64,000 bases of DNA from Streptomyces sp. PKU-EA00015 (GTDB taxonomy: Bacteria > Actinomycetota > Actinomycetes > Streptomycetales > Streptomycetaceae), in NCBI RefSeq assembly GCF_013387495.1, contig NZ_JABZEE010000029.1, positions 124,001 through 188,000 of the forward strand, written 5' to 3'. Positions 7,895 through 18,553 of this stretch are shown piece by piece; positions within the stretch are counted from its first letter, which is position 1, and each line of letters opens with the position of its first letter. Below the pieces are notes generated by a model. The model made no database searches. It was not told the DNA's origin and saw only the letters and a list, made by a program, of their open reading frames with translations. Made by a program: the position numbers and the translations under genes.

Positions 7895-10662
7895 GCCGAG
7901 CCTCCGATCAGGGTGAGGAACGCGTCCTCCAGGCGGCGGTGCGGTCCGACGCCCGTCAACGGCACGTCCAGACGGACCAGTTCGGTGATCATCGCGGTGG
8001 CGCTCGCGCCGTCCAGCCGTACCAGCAGGCCCTCGTCGGTGCGCACGGCCGAGCCGATGCCCGGCAGCGCGGCGATCTTCTCGACGACCGGTTCGGGCAC
8101 CTCGCCCGCCGTGGTGACGAGAAGGGTGTCGCTCTCGCCGGTGATCTCGGCGACGGGACCGGCCTGTACGAGCCGGCCGCGGTCCATGACGACGAGGTGG
8201 GTGCAGGACTGCTCGACCTCCGACAGGAGGTGGCTGGAGACGATGACGGTCCGGCCCCCGGCCGCGTACCGGATCATCACATCCCGCATCTCGCGGATCT
8301 GCGGCGGGTCCAGCCCGTTGGTCGGCTCGTCGAGGATCAGCAGGTCCGGCAGGCCGAGCATGGCCTGGGCGATGGCGAGACGCTGTCGCATGCCCTGGGA
8401 GTAGGTGCGTACGGCGCGGGCCAGCGCGTCACCGAGGCCGGCGATCTCCAGCGCCTCCTCGATGTGCGCGTCGGCGGCCGGGCGGCCGGTCGCCCTCCAG
8501 TACAGCTCCAGATTCTCGCGGCCCGACAGGTGCGGCAGGAAACCCGCGCCCTCGACGAACGCGCCGACCCGGGAGAGCACGGGGGCACCGGGCCTGATGG
8601 CGTGGCCGAAGACGCGGATCTCGCCGTCGTCGGGCCGGATCAGGCCCATCAGCATGCGCAGGGTGGTCGTCTTGCCGGCGCCGTTGGGGCCGAGCAGTCC
8701 GAGCACCTGGCCCTTCTCGACGCGGAAGGAGAGATCCCGTACGGCGTACCGGTCCGCGGACTTCGCGTAGCGCTTGGTCAGTCCGGTGATCTCCAGCGGT
8801 ACGCCGGCGCGCTCCGGGTCGGGCGCCGGTGCGACGGCCCGGCGGCGGGCGGTGAACAGCAGGGCGGCCGCGACAAGGGCTCCGGCGGCCGGCAGCGCCC
8901 ACACCCACCAGGGCAGTCCGGCGGCCTGGGTGCGCACGGCGGGGGCGGTGGGCACGGTGAGCGCTCCGGCGAGGGAGACGGTGTACGTGGCCGGTTCGCC
9001 CGGGGAGGCGTAGCCGAGGTCGGTCGCGGACAGGACGAGACGCAGCCGGTGTCCCGCGTCGACCTCGTGGTCCACGGCGGGCAGTGTGAGGGTCACCTTC
9101 TGCGCCCGCGCGGCGTCCTCGACCCGGACGGGCGCGACGAGCTGGGCGGGCAGCACCTGCTGCCTGCCGTCGGGCCCGACGTCGTACACCTTCCCGAACA
9201 GCACGGCGTCGCCCCGGTCGGCGGCCACCTCGACGGTGACCTGCGGGGAGCCGGTGATCCGGGTGGCGCGGCCCAGCGGCGCGGAGGTGAAGCTCGCGAA
9301 CTGGCCGGGGAAGTCGAGGGAGAGGCCGACGCCCAGCGACGACAGCGATCCGGCCCCGCCGCCGAGGCCGGGGACGGCGGAGATGGCGGGCGGGTTGGCA
9401 CCCGCCGGGTTGGCGATGCGCTGTTCGGGTCCGGCGAGCGGGAACGTGCGGGGGCCGCTCGCGAGGCCCGGGTAGCGGTCCGCGGTCGCGCCGCGCAGCA
9501 GTGCCTGCCCGTCGGTCGAGTCGACGCCTCCTGTGCGGCTGACGCGGAAGGCGGGCCCGGTGTCCGCGCCCTTGTCCTGCCCCAGGTACCGGTCGAACCA
9601 GGCGGTGATCCGCGCTTCCACGCGGCTCGTCTCACGGTCTCCGCCGTCGTGCCCGCCGGCGGTCCAGTCGACCGCGACGGGTGCGCCGTTGCCGCTGACG
9701 GCCCGGGCCATGGCGTCGGCCTGGGACAGCGTGAAGAGCGAGTCGGACTGGCCCTGGACGATGAGCGCGGGAACCGCGATCCGGTCCGCCACCGCCGAGG
9801 GGCTGCGCTCCTCGAGGAGCGCCCGGGCCTCGGCGTCGGGCTTTCCGGCGACGGCGATGCGCTCGTACATGGCGCACAGCCGCGGCTCGAAGCGGCCGCA
9901 GCCGGCCGGGTTCACGGGGCCGGCGTCGGTGCGGCCGCCGGGGGCGTCCGCGGCGCCCTGCTCGGCGGCCTCGCCCGCGGGGGCCTCACCGGCGGGCGGC
10001 GGGGCCACTCGCCGGCCGGTGTCGGGTGCCGAGCCGGTCGAGAAGAAGATGCCGGCCCACAACTTCTTGAAGACGTCGTCGGGGAACAGGGCCTCGGCGA
10101 GGTTCCAGTACGTGATCCGGGGGGCGATGGCGTCGACGCGCTTGTCGTACCCGGCGCCGAGGAGCGAGATCGCGCCGCCGTACGAGGAGCCGGTGATGCC
10201 GACGCGCGGATCGCCGTCCTCGTCGAGCCGCACCTCGGGCCGCCGTGCCAGCCAGTCGATCAGCCGGGAGACGTCCTTGACCTCCCTCTCGGGGTCGTTG
10301 AGGCCGATGCGTCCGGTGGACTTCCCGAAGCCGCGTGCCGACCAGGTCAGGACGGCGTACCCGTCCTGGGCCAGCTTCTCCGCCTGGGCGCGTACGTCCT
10401 CCTTGCTGCCTCCGAAGCCGTGGCCGATGAGCACGGCGGGCCGGCGCCCGTCGCCGCCTGCGGTGAAGTACGAGGTGTCGATCTGCGCCCCGGGCATGTC
10501 CAGCGCCCGGTCCTCGCGGTGCACGGCGGGCGGGCCGTCGTCGGCGACCGCGGTCCAGGTGCCCGCGCCCGCGAGGACGGCGAAGGCCGCGACACCGGCG
10601 AGCCATCGGCCGCGTGGTCCGGTCCTGAGCCGGCCCAGGGACCGGGGAAGTCGGATCTCCAT
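7891..10662 (-). CDS. Secreted alpha/beta hydrolase fused to an ABC transporter ATPase
   Basis: 923 residues from the ATG at 10660-10662; upstream in-frame codons are low-complexity. Order: N-terminal signal-anchor (LAGVAAFAVLAGAGTWTAVA), an alpha/beta hydrolase of the S15/X-Pro dipeptidyl-peptidase type with nucleophile in GSSYGG (about residue 160), acid in QGQSDSLF and His in GGHDGG, a beta-rich C-domain, one membrane helix (WWVWALPAAGALVAAALLF, about 590-610), then a full ABC ATPase: Walker A GPNGAGKTT (about 655), signature YSQGMRQR, Walker B LLILDEPTNGLD. Topology puts the hydrolase outside and the ATPase inside. Coupled to the permease downstream, it may process a substrate of the same exporter; that is inference. 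Confidence 0.92.
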   Translation of the reverse strand: MEIRLPRSLGRLRTGPRGRWLAGVAAFAVLAGAGTWTAVADDGPPAVHREDRALDMPGAQIDTSYFTAGGDGRRPAVLIGHGFGGSKEDVRAQAEKLAQDGYAVLTWSARGFGKSTGRIGLNDPEREVKDVSRLIDWLARRPEVRLDEDGDPRVGITGSSYGGAISLLGAGYDKRVDAIAPRITYWNLAEALFPDDVFKKLWAGIFFSTGSAPDTGRRVAPPPAGEAPAGEAAEQGAADAPGGRTDAGPVNPAGCGRFEPRLCAMYERIAVAGKPDAEARALLEERSPSAVADRIAVPALIVQGQSDSLFTLSQADAMARAVSGNGAPVAVDWTAGGHDGGDRETSRVEARITAWFDRYLGQDKGADTGPAFRVSRTGGVDSTDGQALLRGATADRYPGLASGPRTFPLAGPEQRIANPAGANPPAISAVPGLGGGAGSLSSLGVGLSLDFPGQFASFTSAPLGRATRITGSPQVTVEVAADRGDAVLFGKVYDVGPDGRQQVLPAQLVAPVRVEDAARAQKVTLTLPAVDHEVDAGHRLRLVLSATDLGYASPGEPATYTVSLAGALTVPTAPAVRTQAAGLPWWVWALPAAGALVAAALLFTARRRAVAPAPDPERAGVPLEITGLTKRYAKSADRYAVRDLSFRVEKGQVLGLLGPNGAGKTTTLRMLMGLIRPDDGEIRVFGHAIRPGAPVLSRVGAFVEGAGFLPHLSGRENLELYWRATGRPAADAHIEEALEIAGLGDALARAVRTYSQGMRQRLAIAQAMLGLPDLLILDEPTNGLDPPQIREMRDVMIRYAAGGRTVIVSSHLLSEVEQSCTHLVVMDRGRLVQAGPVAEITGESDTLLVTTAGEVPEPVVEKIAALPGIGSAVRTDEGLLVRLDGASATAMITELVRLDVPLTGVGPHRRLEDAFLTLIGGSA

Positions 10663-10821
10663 GGGGAAAACCCTAAGCGGACAGCCTGTCGAGCTCGGCT
10701 GCCGCCAGGCGGAACTCACGGACCTTCCTGAGGAGTACGCCGCTGGGGCCGCGTACACCGGACGCGGTACGAGCACCGGACATTCCGGGCACGCGACAGG
10801 GGTACACAAGACCCACACTTA

Positions 10822-10836
10822 CTGACTGGTAGTCAG
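10822..10836. promoter_or_regulatory. TetR-like operator upstream of the fusion gene
   Basis: CTGACTGGTAGTCAG is a perfect six-base inverted repeat with three-base spacer, in the 315-bp divergent region between the fusion operon and the protease gene. It resembles TetR or MarR operators of efflux operons. No TetR gene is adjacent; the nearest suitable regulator in the window is the MarR at 4.1-4.6 kb. The rest of 10663-10977 shows no gene. Confidence 0.5.
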
Positions 10837-10977
10837 ATCCCTTTGTTCAAGCGGGGACCATCCACATCCCGCCCCCTTGTGTCGCAGGTCACATCACACG
10901 ACTCTGGTGGACAGAACCGCACGTCCTGGCACCATGCACGCCCGTACTTGCCCGTAACAGGTCAACGAAAGGTACAG

Positions 10978-12168
10978 GTGCACGAGATGGGACCCACTGC
11001 CCGTCGCGCGGCGGCGCTGATATCAGCAGTCGCCGTCGCGACCGGTCTCCAGTTCGCCATATCCCCCACCGCGCAGAGCGTGACCCTCGGCGATCTTCGT
11101 CTCGCCCCCACTGCAACCGCCGTACACAACAGCTGGATCGTCGTCCTGAAGGACGGCAGCACACGTGCCGCCGATCTCGGTGTCACGCCCAAGCACACCT
11201 ACCGCAGCGTCCTGAGCGGTTTCTCCGCCTCCATGTCCACACAGAAGGCCAAGGAGCTCGCGGCCGACCCCCGGGTGGCGTACGTCGAGCAGAACTCGAT
11301 CGTCCGCCTCAACGAGACCCAGCCGAACGCCACCTGGGGCATCGACCGCATCGACCAGCGCAGCCTGCCGCTGTCGAAGACATACACGTACAACACGACC
11401 GCGTCCACCGTGAACGCGTACATCATCGACACGGGAATCCGCACCTCGCACAGCGAGTTCGGCGGACGCGCACGCGTCGGCACGGACACGGTGGGCGGCG
11501 GCCAGAACGGCCAGGACTGCCAGGGCCACGGCACGCACGTGGCGGGCACCGTCGGCGGCAAGACCTACGGCGTCGCCAAGAACGTCAACCTGGTCGCCGT
11601 ACGCGTCCTGGACTGCAACGGCTCCGGCACCACCGCCGGTGTGATCGCGGGCGTCGACTGGGTGACCGCCAACGCCAGGAAGCCGGCCGTCGCCAACATG
11701 AGCCTCGGCGGCTCGGCGAACACCTCGCTCGACAACGCGGTGAAGAAGTCGATCGCCTCCGGCGTCAGCTACTCCATCGCCGCGGGCAACGGCCTCCCCG
11801 TCCTGGGCCTGCCGGCCGACGCCTGCAACTACTCGCCCGCCCGCGTCCCCGAGGCGATCACGGTCGGCGCGACGGACAACGCGGACCGCCGGGCGTCGTT
11901 CTCCAACTACGGCACCTGCCTGGACCTGTTCGCACCGGGTGTGTCCATCACCTCGGCGTGGAAGGACAACGACACCGCCACGAGCACCATCTCGGGCACG
12001 TCGATGGCGGCCCCGCACACCGCGGGCGCGGCCGCGCTCTACCTGTCCACCCACCCCACGGCGACCCCGGCCCAGGTCAGGGACGCCCTGGTCGCCAACG
12101 CGACCGGCGGCAAGGTCCAGAACGCGCTCACGGGCTCCCCGAACAAGCTGCTGTACTCGCTGTTCTAG
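10978..12168 (+). CDS. Secreted subtilisin-like serine protease (S8, with I9 propeptide)
   Basis: 396 residues. GTG at 10978 is preferred because GAAAGG lies five bases before it; ATG at 10987 is the alternative. A signal peptide (about 1-33) precedes an inhibitor I9 propeptide (NSWIVVLKDGS...AYVEQNSIV, about 42-115). The protease domain holds the triad: Asp in AYIIDTGI, His in GHGTHVAGTVGG, Ser in SGTSMAAPHTAGAA, plus the oxyanion Asn in SIAAGNG. It resembles extracellular proteinase K-like enzymes of Streptomyces. Length is normal. A terminator follows at 12197. Confidence 0.95.
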   Translation: MHEMGPTARRAAALISAVAVATGLQFAISPTAQSVTLGDLRLAPTATAVHNSWIVVLKDGSTRAADLGVTPKHTYRSVLSGFSASMSTQKAKELAADPRVAYVEQNSIVRLNETQPNATWGIDRIDQRSLPLSKTYTYNTTASTVNAYIIDTGIRTSHSEFGGRARVGTDTVGGGQNGQDCQGHGTHVAGTVGGKTYGVAKNVNLVAVRVLDCNGSGTTAGVIAGVDWVTANARKPAVANMSLGGSANTSLDNAVKKSIASGVSYSIAAGNGLPVLGLPADACNYSPARVPEAITVGATDNADRRASFSNYGTCLDLFAPGVSITSAWKDNDTATSTISGTSMAAPHTAGAAALYLSTHPTATPAQVRDALVANATGGKVQNALTGSPNKLLYSLF

Positions 12169-12196
12169 GCATCCGGAACGAGCCGTACGGACACGA

Positions 12197-12222
12197 GGGC
12201 GGGCCCGGCGACGGGCCCGCCC
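12197..12222. terminator. Bidirectional terminator-like hairpin
   Basis: GGGCGGGCCCG, loop GCGA, CGGGCCCGCCC: a perfect 11-pair stem between the convergent protease and mmsA genes. It lacks a T-run, as usual in Streptomyces. Confidence 0.75.
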
Positions 12223-12235
12223 CCGGTCCTGTGCG

Positions 12236-13738
<1,503 letters not shown>

Positions 13739-13752
13739 GGCGAAAAACTCCT

Positions 13753-15624
13753 TCAGAGATGGCGGCGTCGGGATGCGACTTGCCGGTCGTACTCCTCCCG
13801 GGCCCAGGCCGCCGACGGGCGGGTCGCGGTCTCGGCCACCGGAACATCCCACCACGCCTGTGCCCCGGGCGCGCCCGACACAATGTCTGCCGTTCCGGTC
13901 TCCACGTAGACACATGTGGGGGCGTCCGCCGCGCGCGCATCGGCCAGCGCTTCGCGCAGGTCACGCACGGTCCTGGCGCGGATCACCCGCATGCCCAGCG
14001 ACTCGGCGTTCGCCGCCAGGTCGACGGGCAGCGGCGGTCCGGTGTACGTGCGGCCGGGGCCGGTCCGCTGCCGGTAGTCCGTGCCGAAGCGCTCGGCGCC
14101 GACCGTCTCGGACAGGCCTCCGATGGAGGCGTACCCGTGGTTCTGCAGGATCACCATCCGGATCGGGACGCCCTCCTGCACGGCGGTGACGATCTCGGTG
14201 GGGTTCATCAGATACGTGCCGTCGCCGACCAGCGCCCAGACCGGGCGTCCCGGTGCTGCCATCGCCACGCCGATCGCGGCCGGGATCTCGTAGCCCATGC
14301 AGGAGTAGCCGTATTCGACGTGGTACTGGTCGGCGGAGCGGGTGCGCCACAGCTTGTGCAGGTCGCCCGGGAGGGAGCCGGCGGCGTTGATCAGGATGTC
14401 GTCCCCGGTCACGAGGGCGTCCAGGGCGCCGAGGACCTGGGGCTGGGTGGGCGCCGCGTCCTCGTCACCCGCTGCGTACGCGGCGTCGACCCGGTGCTCC
14501 CAGCGCTCCTTCCCCCGCGCGTACTCCTTCTCGTACGCCGCGTCCACGCGGTGGCCCGCGAGGGCGGCGGCCAGCTCGCCGAGTGCGGCGCGGGCGTCGG
14601 CGACGAGCGCGAGGCCGGACATCTTGTGCGCGTCGAAGGCGGCGACGGAGATGTTGACGAAGCGGACGTCGGGGGCGGCGAAGAGGGTCGAGGACGCGGT
14701 GGTGAAGTCGGTCCAGCGGGTGCCGACGCCGATCACCAGGTCGGCGGTGCGGGCCAGGTCGTCGGCGGTGGCAGTGCCGGTGTGGCCGATGCCGCCGATG
14801 TCGCAGGGATGGTCGTGCGGCAGTGATCCCTTGCCCGCCTGGGTGGAGGCGACGGGGATGCCGGTGGCGTCGGCGAGCGCGCGCAGCGCCTGCTCGGCCT
14901 CGCTGTGGCGGACGCCGCCGCCCGCCACGATCAGCGGCCGGTGTGCCCGGCGCACGGCGTCCGCGGCCTGCGCGAGCGCGTCCGTGTCGGGGCGGGGGCG
15001 GCGCACGTGCCACACCCGGTCGGTGAAGAACTCCTCCGGCCAGTCGTACGCCTCCGCCTGCACGTCCTGCGGCAGCGCGAGCGTGACGGCGCCGGTCTGC
15101 GCGGGGTCGCTGAGGACGCGCATCGCCTGGAGCGCGGCCGGCACCAGGGCCTCGGGACGGGTGATCCGGTCGAACCAGCGGGAGACGGGGCGCAGGCAGT
15201 CGTTGACCGACACGTCGCCCGCGTACGGCACTTCGAGCTGCTGGAGCACGGGGTCGGCGGGGCGGGTGGCGAAGACGTCGCCGGGCAGCAGGAGGACGGG
15301 CAGGTGGTTGACGGTGGCGAGCGCGGCGCCGGTGACCAGGTTCGTGGCGCCGGGGCCGATGGAGGTGGTGACCGCGTGCGCGGACAGCCTGCGGGACTGA
15401 CGGGCGTAGCCGACGGCGGCGTGCACCATGGACTGCTCGTTGCGGCCCTGGACGAAGGGCATGTCCGCCAAGGACTCGACGAGGGCCTGGCCGATGCCTG
15501 CCACGTTGCCGTGTCCGAAGATGCCCCAGGTGGCGGCGATCAGTCGCCGGCGGCGGCCGTCGCGCTCGGTGTACTGGTGGGACAGGAAGCGCACCAGAGC
15601 CTGGGCCGTGGTCAGCCGCGTCAT
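13753..15624 (-). CDS. iolD: 3D-(3,5/4)-trihydroxycyclohexane-1,2-dione acylhydrolase
   Basis: 623 residues, normal for IolD. Thiamine-diphosphate enzyme that opens the inositol ring product to 5-deoxyglucuronate. The three domains of the acetolactate synthase superfamily are visible: an N-terminal PYR domain with the active Glu in GRNEQSMVHAAVGYAR, a middle domain (RPLIVAGGGVRHSEA), and a C-terminal PP domain with GDGTYLMNPTEIVTAVQEGV and QNHGYASIGGLSETVG, a stretch specific for IolD. Starts within the stop of iolB (ATGA overlap, 15621-15624). Confidence 0.96.
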   Translation of the reverse strand: MTRLTTAQALVRFLSHQYTERDGRRRRLIAATWGIFGHGNVAGIGQALVESLADMPFVQGRNEQSMVHAAVGYARQSRRLSAHAVTTSIGPGATNLVTGAALATVNHLPVLLLPGDVFATRPADPVLQQLEVPYAGDVSVNDCLRPVSRWFDRITRPEALVPAALQAMRVLSDPAQTGAVTLALPQDVQAEAYDWPEEFFTDRVWHVRRPRPDTDALAQAADAVRRAHRPLIVAGGGVRHSEAEQALRALADATGIPVASTQAGKGSLPHDHPCDIGGIGHTGTATADDLARTADLVIGVGTRWTDFTTASSTLFAAPDVRFVNISVAAFDAHKMSGLALVADARAALGELAAALAGHRVDAAYEKEYARGKERWEHRVDAAYAAGDEDAAPTQPQVLGALDALVTGDDILINAAGSLPGDLHKLWRTRSADQYHVEYGYSCMGYEIPAAIGVAMAAPGRPVWALVGDGTYLMNPTEIVTAVQEGVPIRMVILQNHGYASIGGLSETVGAERFGTDYRQRTGPGRTYTGPPLPVDLAANAESLGMRVIRARTVRDLREALADARAADAPTCVYVETGTADIVSGAPGAQAWWDVPVAETATRPSAAWAREEYDRQVASRRRHL

Positions 15625-16535
15625 CGGTAACCCTCCGCGTGGTCGGGGTGGAAGCGGATCAGCCATTCCCTCTCGGCGGCCGGTCCCGCCATCACGTTGA
15701 GGTAGTACATGGGGTGGCCCGGCTCCGCGACGGACGGCCCGTGCCAGCCGTCGGGGACGAGGACGGCGTCGCCGCTGCGGACCTCGGCGAGCACATCGGC
15801 GCCGCCGGGACGCGAGGGCGACACCCGCTGGAAGCCGACGCCGCCGCCGTCGATCTCGAAGTAGTAGATCTCCTCGAGCTCGCTCTCCTCGCCGGGGACG
15901 CGCTCGTCGTGCTTGTGCGGCGGGTAGGAGGACCAGTTGCCGCCGGGGGTGATCACCTCGACGGCGATCAGCCGGTCGCAGGCGAACACGCCGGCCGCCG
16001 CGAAGTTGCGCACTTCGCGGGCCGAGATCCCGCTGCCGCGGGCCTCGACGGGTACCTCCGGCGCGGGGCCGTAGCGAGCGGGGAGTCGGCGCTCGCACCT
16101 CGCTCCTGCCAGGGCGAAGCGGCCTCCCGCGCCGGAGGCGATCTGGGCATGGGCGTCTCTCGGCACGTACGCGAAGTCGCTCACTCCGCCGAACACGCCG
16201 TCCCGCCCCTGCAGTTCAAAGATCTCGCCTTGCGTCTGCACCGTGCAACCGCCGCTGAGGGGCAGCACGATCCATTCGCTGTCGCCGGTGGTGAGCGGAT
16301 GCGAACCGCCCGGCTCCAGCTCCAGCACGCGCAACTGGGAGTAGCCCCAGCCGGCCTGCTCGGGAGTGATGCTCAGGGCGTACGGTCCCTGGGCGGCGCT
16401 GCCCGCGGGGACGTGCAGGCCGGGCAGCTTGCCGGCCGGCTCCCCGCCGCCGCGCGGTGTGCCGTTGCGCGGTGCGGCGCCGGCGCCGGGCGCGCCCTCG
16501 TGGGGTGTGCCCTGGTGCGGTTGGTCGTGGCTCAT
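15621..16535 (-). CDS. iolB: 5-deoxy-glucuronate isomerase
   Basis: 304 residues. Isomerises 5-deoxy-glucuronate to 5-dehydro-2-deoxygluconate, the substrate of IolC. Double-cupin protein; family motifs are NWSSYPPHKHDE (metal-binding His), LEEIYYFEID and VPDGWHGPSVAEPGHPMYYLNVMAGP. A 35-residue Gly/Pro/Ala/His-rich N-terminal extension precedes the core. Second-to-last catalytic step genes iolD and mmsA follow with overlap or short gap. Confidence 0.95.
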   Translation of the reverse strand: MSHDQPHQGTPHEGAPGAGAAPRNGTPRGGGEPAGKLPGLHVPAGSAAQGPYALSITPEQAGWGYSQLRVLELEPGGSHPLTTGDSEWIVLPLSGGCTVQTQGEIFELQGRDGVFGGVSDFAYVPRDAHAQIASGAGGRFALAGARCERRLPARYGPAPEVPVEARGSGISAREVRNFAAAGVFACDRLIAVEVITPGGNWSSYPPHKHDERVPGEESELEEIYYFEIDGGGVGFQRVSPSRPGGADVLAEVRSGDAVLVPDGWHGPSVAEPGHPMYYLNVMAGPAAEREWLIRFHPDHAEGYR

Positions 16536-16551
16536 GCCTTCTCCGTACCCC

Positions 16552-17436
16552 TTACAGCAGGCCCACGGCCGTATCGACCGCGCCCGTCACGTCGCCGTCG
16601 ACCGGATAGAGCAGCGCGCGGCCGGCCACCAGCCCCTGGACCGTGGGCAGTTGCAGGGCGGCGCGCCACCTCTCGTACGCCCCGTCCCGGTCCTTGCCCG
16701 CGTCGCCGCCGAGCAGTACCGCGGGGAGGGTGGAGGTCTCCATCACGGATTGCATGTCGTCGGGGTCCTCGGTCACGGGCACCTTGAGCCAGGTGTACGC
16801 GGAGGTGCCGGCCAGCCCGGAGGCGATGGCGATGGACCGGGTCACGGCCTCGGCTCCGAGATCGTTGCGCAGCCGGCCGTCGATCCGGTGACACAGGAAC
16901 GGCTCCACGAAGACGGGAAGCTGACGCTCGGCCATCTCGTCGACCGCGCGGGCGGCCGCGGCCAGGGTGTCGAGCGAGGCCGGGTCGTCGTAGTCGATGC
17001 GCAGCAGCAGCTTTCCCGCGTCGAAGCCGAGCCGGTCCAGATCGCGGGCGCGGTAGCCGGTGAACCGGTCGTCGAGCTCGAACGACGCGCCCGCGAGCCC
17101 GCCGCGGTTCATGGAGCCCATGACGACCTTGTCGTCGAGCGCGCCGAGGAGCAGCAGGTCGTCGAGTATGTCGGAGGTGGCGAGGACGCCGTCGACCCCG
17201 GGGCGCGAGAGGGCGAGGCAGAGCCGCTCCAGCAGGTCGAGCCGGTTGGCCATGGCGAGCGGGCGGTCACCGACGGCGAACGTGCCGCGGGCGGGGTGGT
17301 CGGCCGCGATGATCATCAGCCGTCCGCTGTCGCCGACGAGACGCGTGCGTCTGCGCCGCCGCGTGGCGGCCTCGGCGACGGCCTCGGGGTGCCGGGTCCG
17401 GATCCCTACGAGCTCGCCGATGTCGACGCGGCTCAC
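16552..17436 (-). CDS. Cgl0159-type (beta/alpha)8 aldolase-like protein of inositol clusters
   Basis: 294 residues from the GTG at 17434-17436, which overlaps the iolC stop (GTGA). Recognisable segments are DSGRLMIIAADHPARGTFAVG, GVDGVLATSDILDDLLLLG, VVMGSMNRGGLAG and LLLRIDYDDP. It resembles the class I aldolase-like barrel found in actinobacterial inositol operons; I infer that it replaces IolJ by cleaving 2-deoxy-5-keto-gluconate 6-phosphate into dihydroxyacetone phosphate and malonate semialdehyde, since no other aldolase is present and it sits between kinase and dehydrogenase genes. Activity not proven from sequence. Confidence 0.85.
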   Translation of the reverse strand: MSRVDIGELVGIRTRHPEAVAEAATRRRRRTRLVGDSGRLMIIAADHPARGTFAVGDRPLAMANRLDLLERLCLALSRPGVDGVLATSDILDDLLLLGALDDKVVMGSMNRGGLAGASFELDDRFTGYRARDLDRLGFDAGKLLLRIDYDDPASLDTLAAAARAVDEMAERQLPVFVEPFLCHRIDGRLRNDLGAEAVTRSIAIASGLAGTSAYTWLKVPVTEDPDDMQSVMETSTLPAVLLGGDAGKDRDGAYERWRAALQLPTVQGLVAGRALLYPVDGDVTGAVDTAVGLL

Positions 17437-18428
17437 GACATCCCCCGCGTCCGGTCGATGTGGCTGGGGTCCGGGGGGACGGGGCCGCCCGCGAGGACCC
17501 GGAGGACCTCCTCCTCGTACGGCATGGCCGTCGAGCAGGCGAGGCGCGCGGCTACCACCGCTCCCGCCGCGTTGGCGAAGCGCATCACGCGGTCCAACTC
17601 CCAGCCCGCGAGCAGCCCGTGGCACAGGGCCCCGCCGAACGCGTCCCCCGCCCCCAGCCCATTGACCACGTCCACGGGCACGGGCGGCACCTCGGCGCGT
17701 GTGCCGTCCCGGTGCACGGCGAGCACCCCCTTGGGGCCCTGCTTCACGACGGCGAGCTCGACGCCGGCGGCCAGCAGCGCCTCGGCGGCCGCGTCCGGCT
17801 CACGCTCGCCGGTCGCGATCGCGCACTCCTCGAGGTTGCCCACGGCTACGGTCGCCAGGGCGAGTGCCTTCGCGTAGTGCGGGCCGGCCGACTGCGGGTC
17901 GGCCCAGAACATCGGCCGCCAGTCGAGGTCGAACACGGTCGTCCCCGACTTCGCCCGGTGCGCGAGCGCGGCCAGCGTCGCCGTCCGGCTGGGCTCCGCG
18001 CACAGTCCCGTGCCGGTCATCCAGAAGATCCGCGCCGCCCGGATCGGCTCCGGCTCCAGCTCGCTCTCCCGGATCTCCAGGTCGGGCGCCTTGGGCTGCC
18101 GGTAGAAGTAGAGGGGGAAGTCGTCCGGCGGGAACATCTCGCAGAAGGTGACCGGCGTCGGGTACTCCTCGACCGGCGTCACCCACCGGTCGTCCACGCC
18201 GAACTCGCGCAGCGCCTGGTGGAGATACTCGCCGAAGGGGTCCCGCCCGGTCCGGGTGATCACGGCCGTCCGCCGGCCCAGCCTGGCCGCCGCGACCGCG
18301 ACGTTCGTCGCCGAGCCGCCGAGGAACTTCCCGAACGTGTCGACCTGCGCCAATGGGACCCCGGTGCGCAGTGGATAGAGGTCCACCCCGATCCGGCCCA
18401 TCGTGATCACGTCGTACGGCAAAGACAT
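17433..18428 (-). CDS. iolC: 5-dehydro-2-deoxygluconokinase
   Basis: 331 residues. PfkB-family kinase that phosphorylates 5-dehydro-2-deoxygluconate. Visible: the N-terminal GRIGVDLYPLRTGVPLAQVDTF, PfkB signature 1 FLGGSATNVAVAAARLG, and signature 2 with catalytic Asp in NGLGAGDAFGGALCHGLL (about 270). First gene of the leftward operon; a promoter is visible in the 125-base gap to iolE. VDLYP and TRTGRDPFG are typical of IolC rather than fructokinases. Confidence 0.94.
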   Translation of the reverse strand: MSLPYDVITMGRIGVDLYPLRTGVPLAQVDTFGKFLGGSATNVAVAAARLGRRTAVITRTGRDPFGEYLHQALREFGVDDRWVTPVEEYPTPVTFCEMFPPDDFPLYFYRQPKAPDLEIRESELEPEPIRAARIFWMTGTGLCAEPSRTATLAALAHRAKSGTTVFDLDWRPMFWADPQSAGPHYAKALALATVAVGNLEECAIATGEREPDAAAEALLAAGVELAVVKQGPKGVLAVHRDGTRAEVPPVPVDVVNGLGAGDAFGGALCHGLLAGWELDRVMRFANAAGAVVAARLACSTAMPYEEEVLRVLAGGPVPPDPSHIDRTRGMS

Positions 18429-18459
18429 GCGCGTCCCTTCGGTCAGGGGGTGCCCTCAG

Positions 18460-18488
18460 GTCTAGCCCCCACCCATGAAGCCTGTCAA
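18460..18488 (-). promoter_or_regulatory. Promoter of the leftward inositol operon
   Basis: On the - strand, TTGACA (complement of 18483-18488) and CTAGAC (complement of 18460-18465) are separated by exactly 17 bases, a good vegetative sigma-type match 30 bases before the iolC start. Confidence 0.6.
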
Positions 18489-18493
18489 TGTTT

Positions 18494-18503
18494 TGTCCGG
18501 ACA
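18494..18503. promoter_or_regulatory. Palindromic operator TGTCCGGACA
   Basis: A perfect 10-bp palindrome lying between two outward-facing TTGACA boxes (18483-18488 on -, 18517-18522 on +). The TGTCnnGACA shape fits GntR-type regulators, which often control inositol genes in actinobacteria. One bound dimer could control both directions. Confidence 0.55.
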
Positions 18504-18553
18504 TTCGGACCAAGTCTTGACACCCTTCTCCGGCGGCCGGAAAGCTGGCCGGC

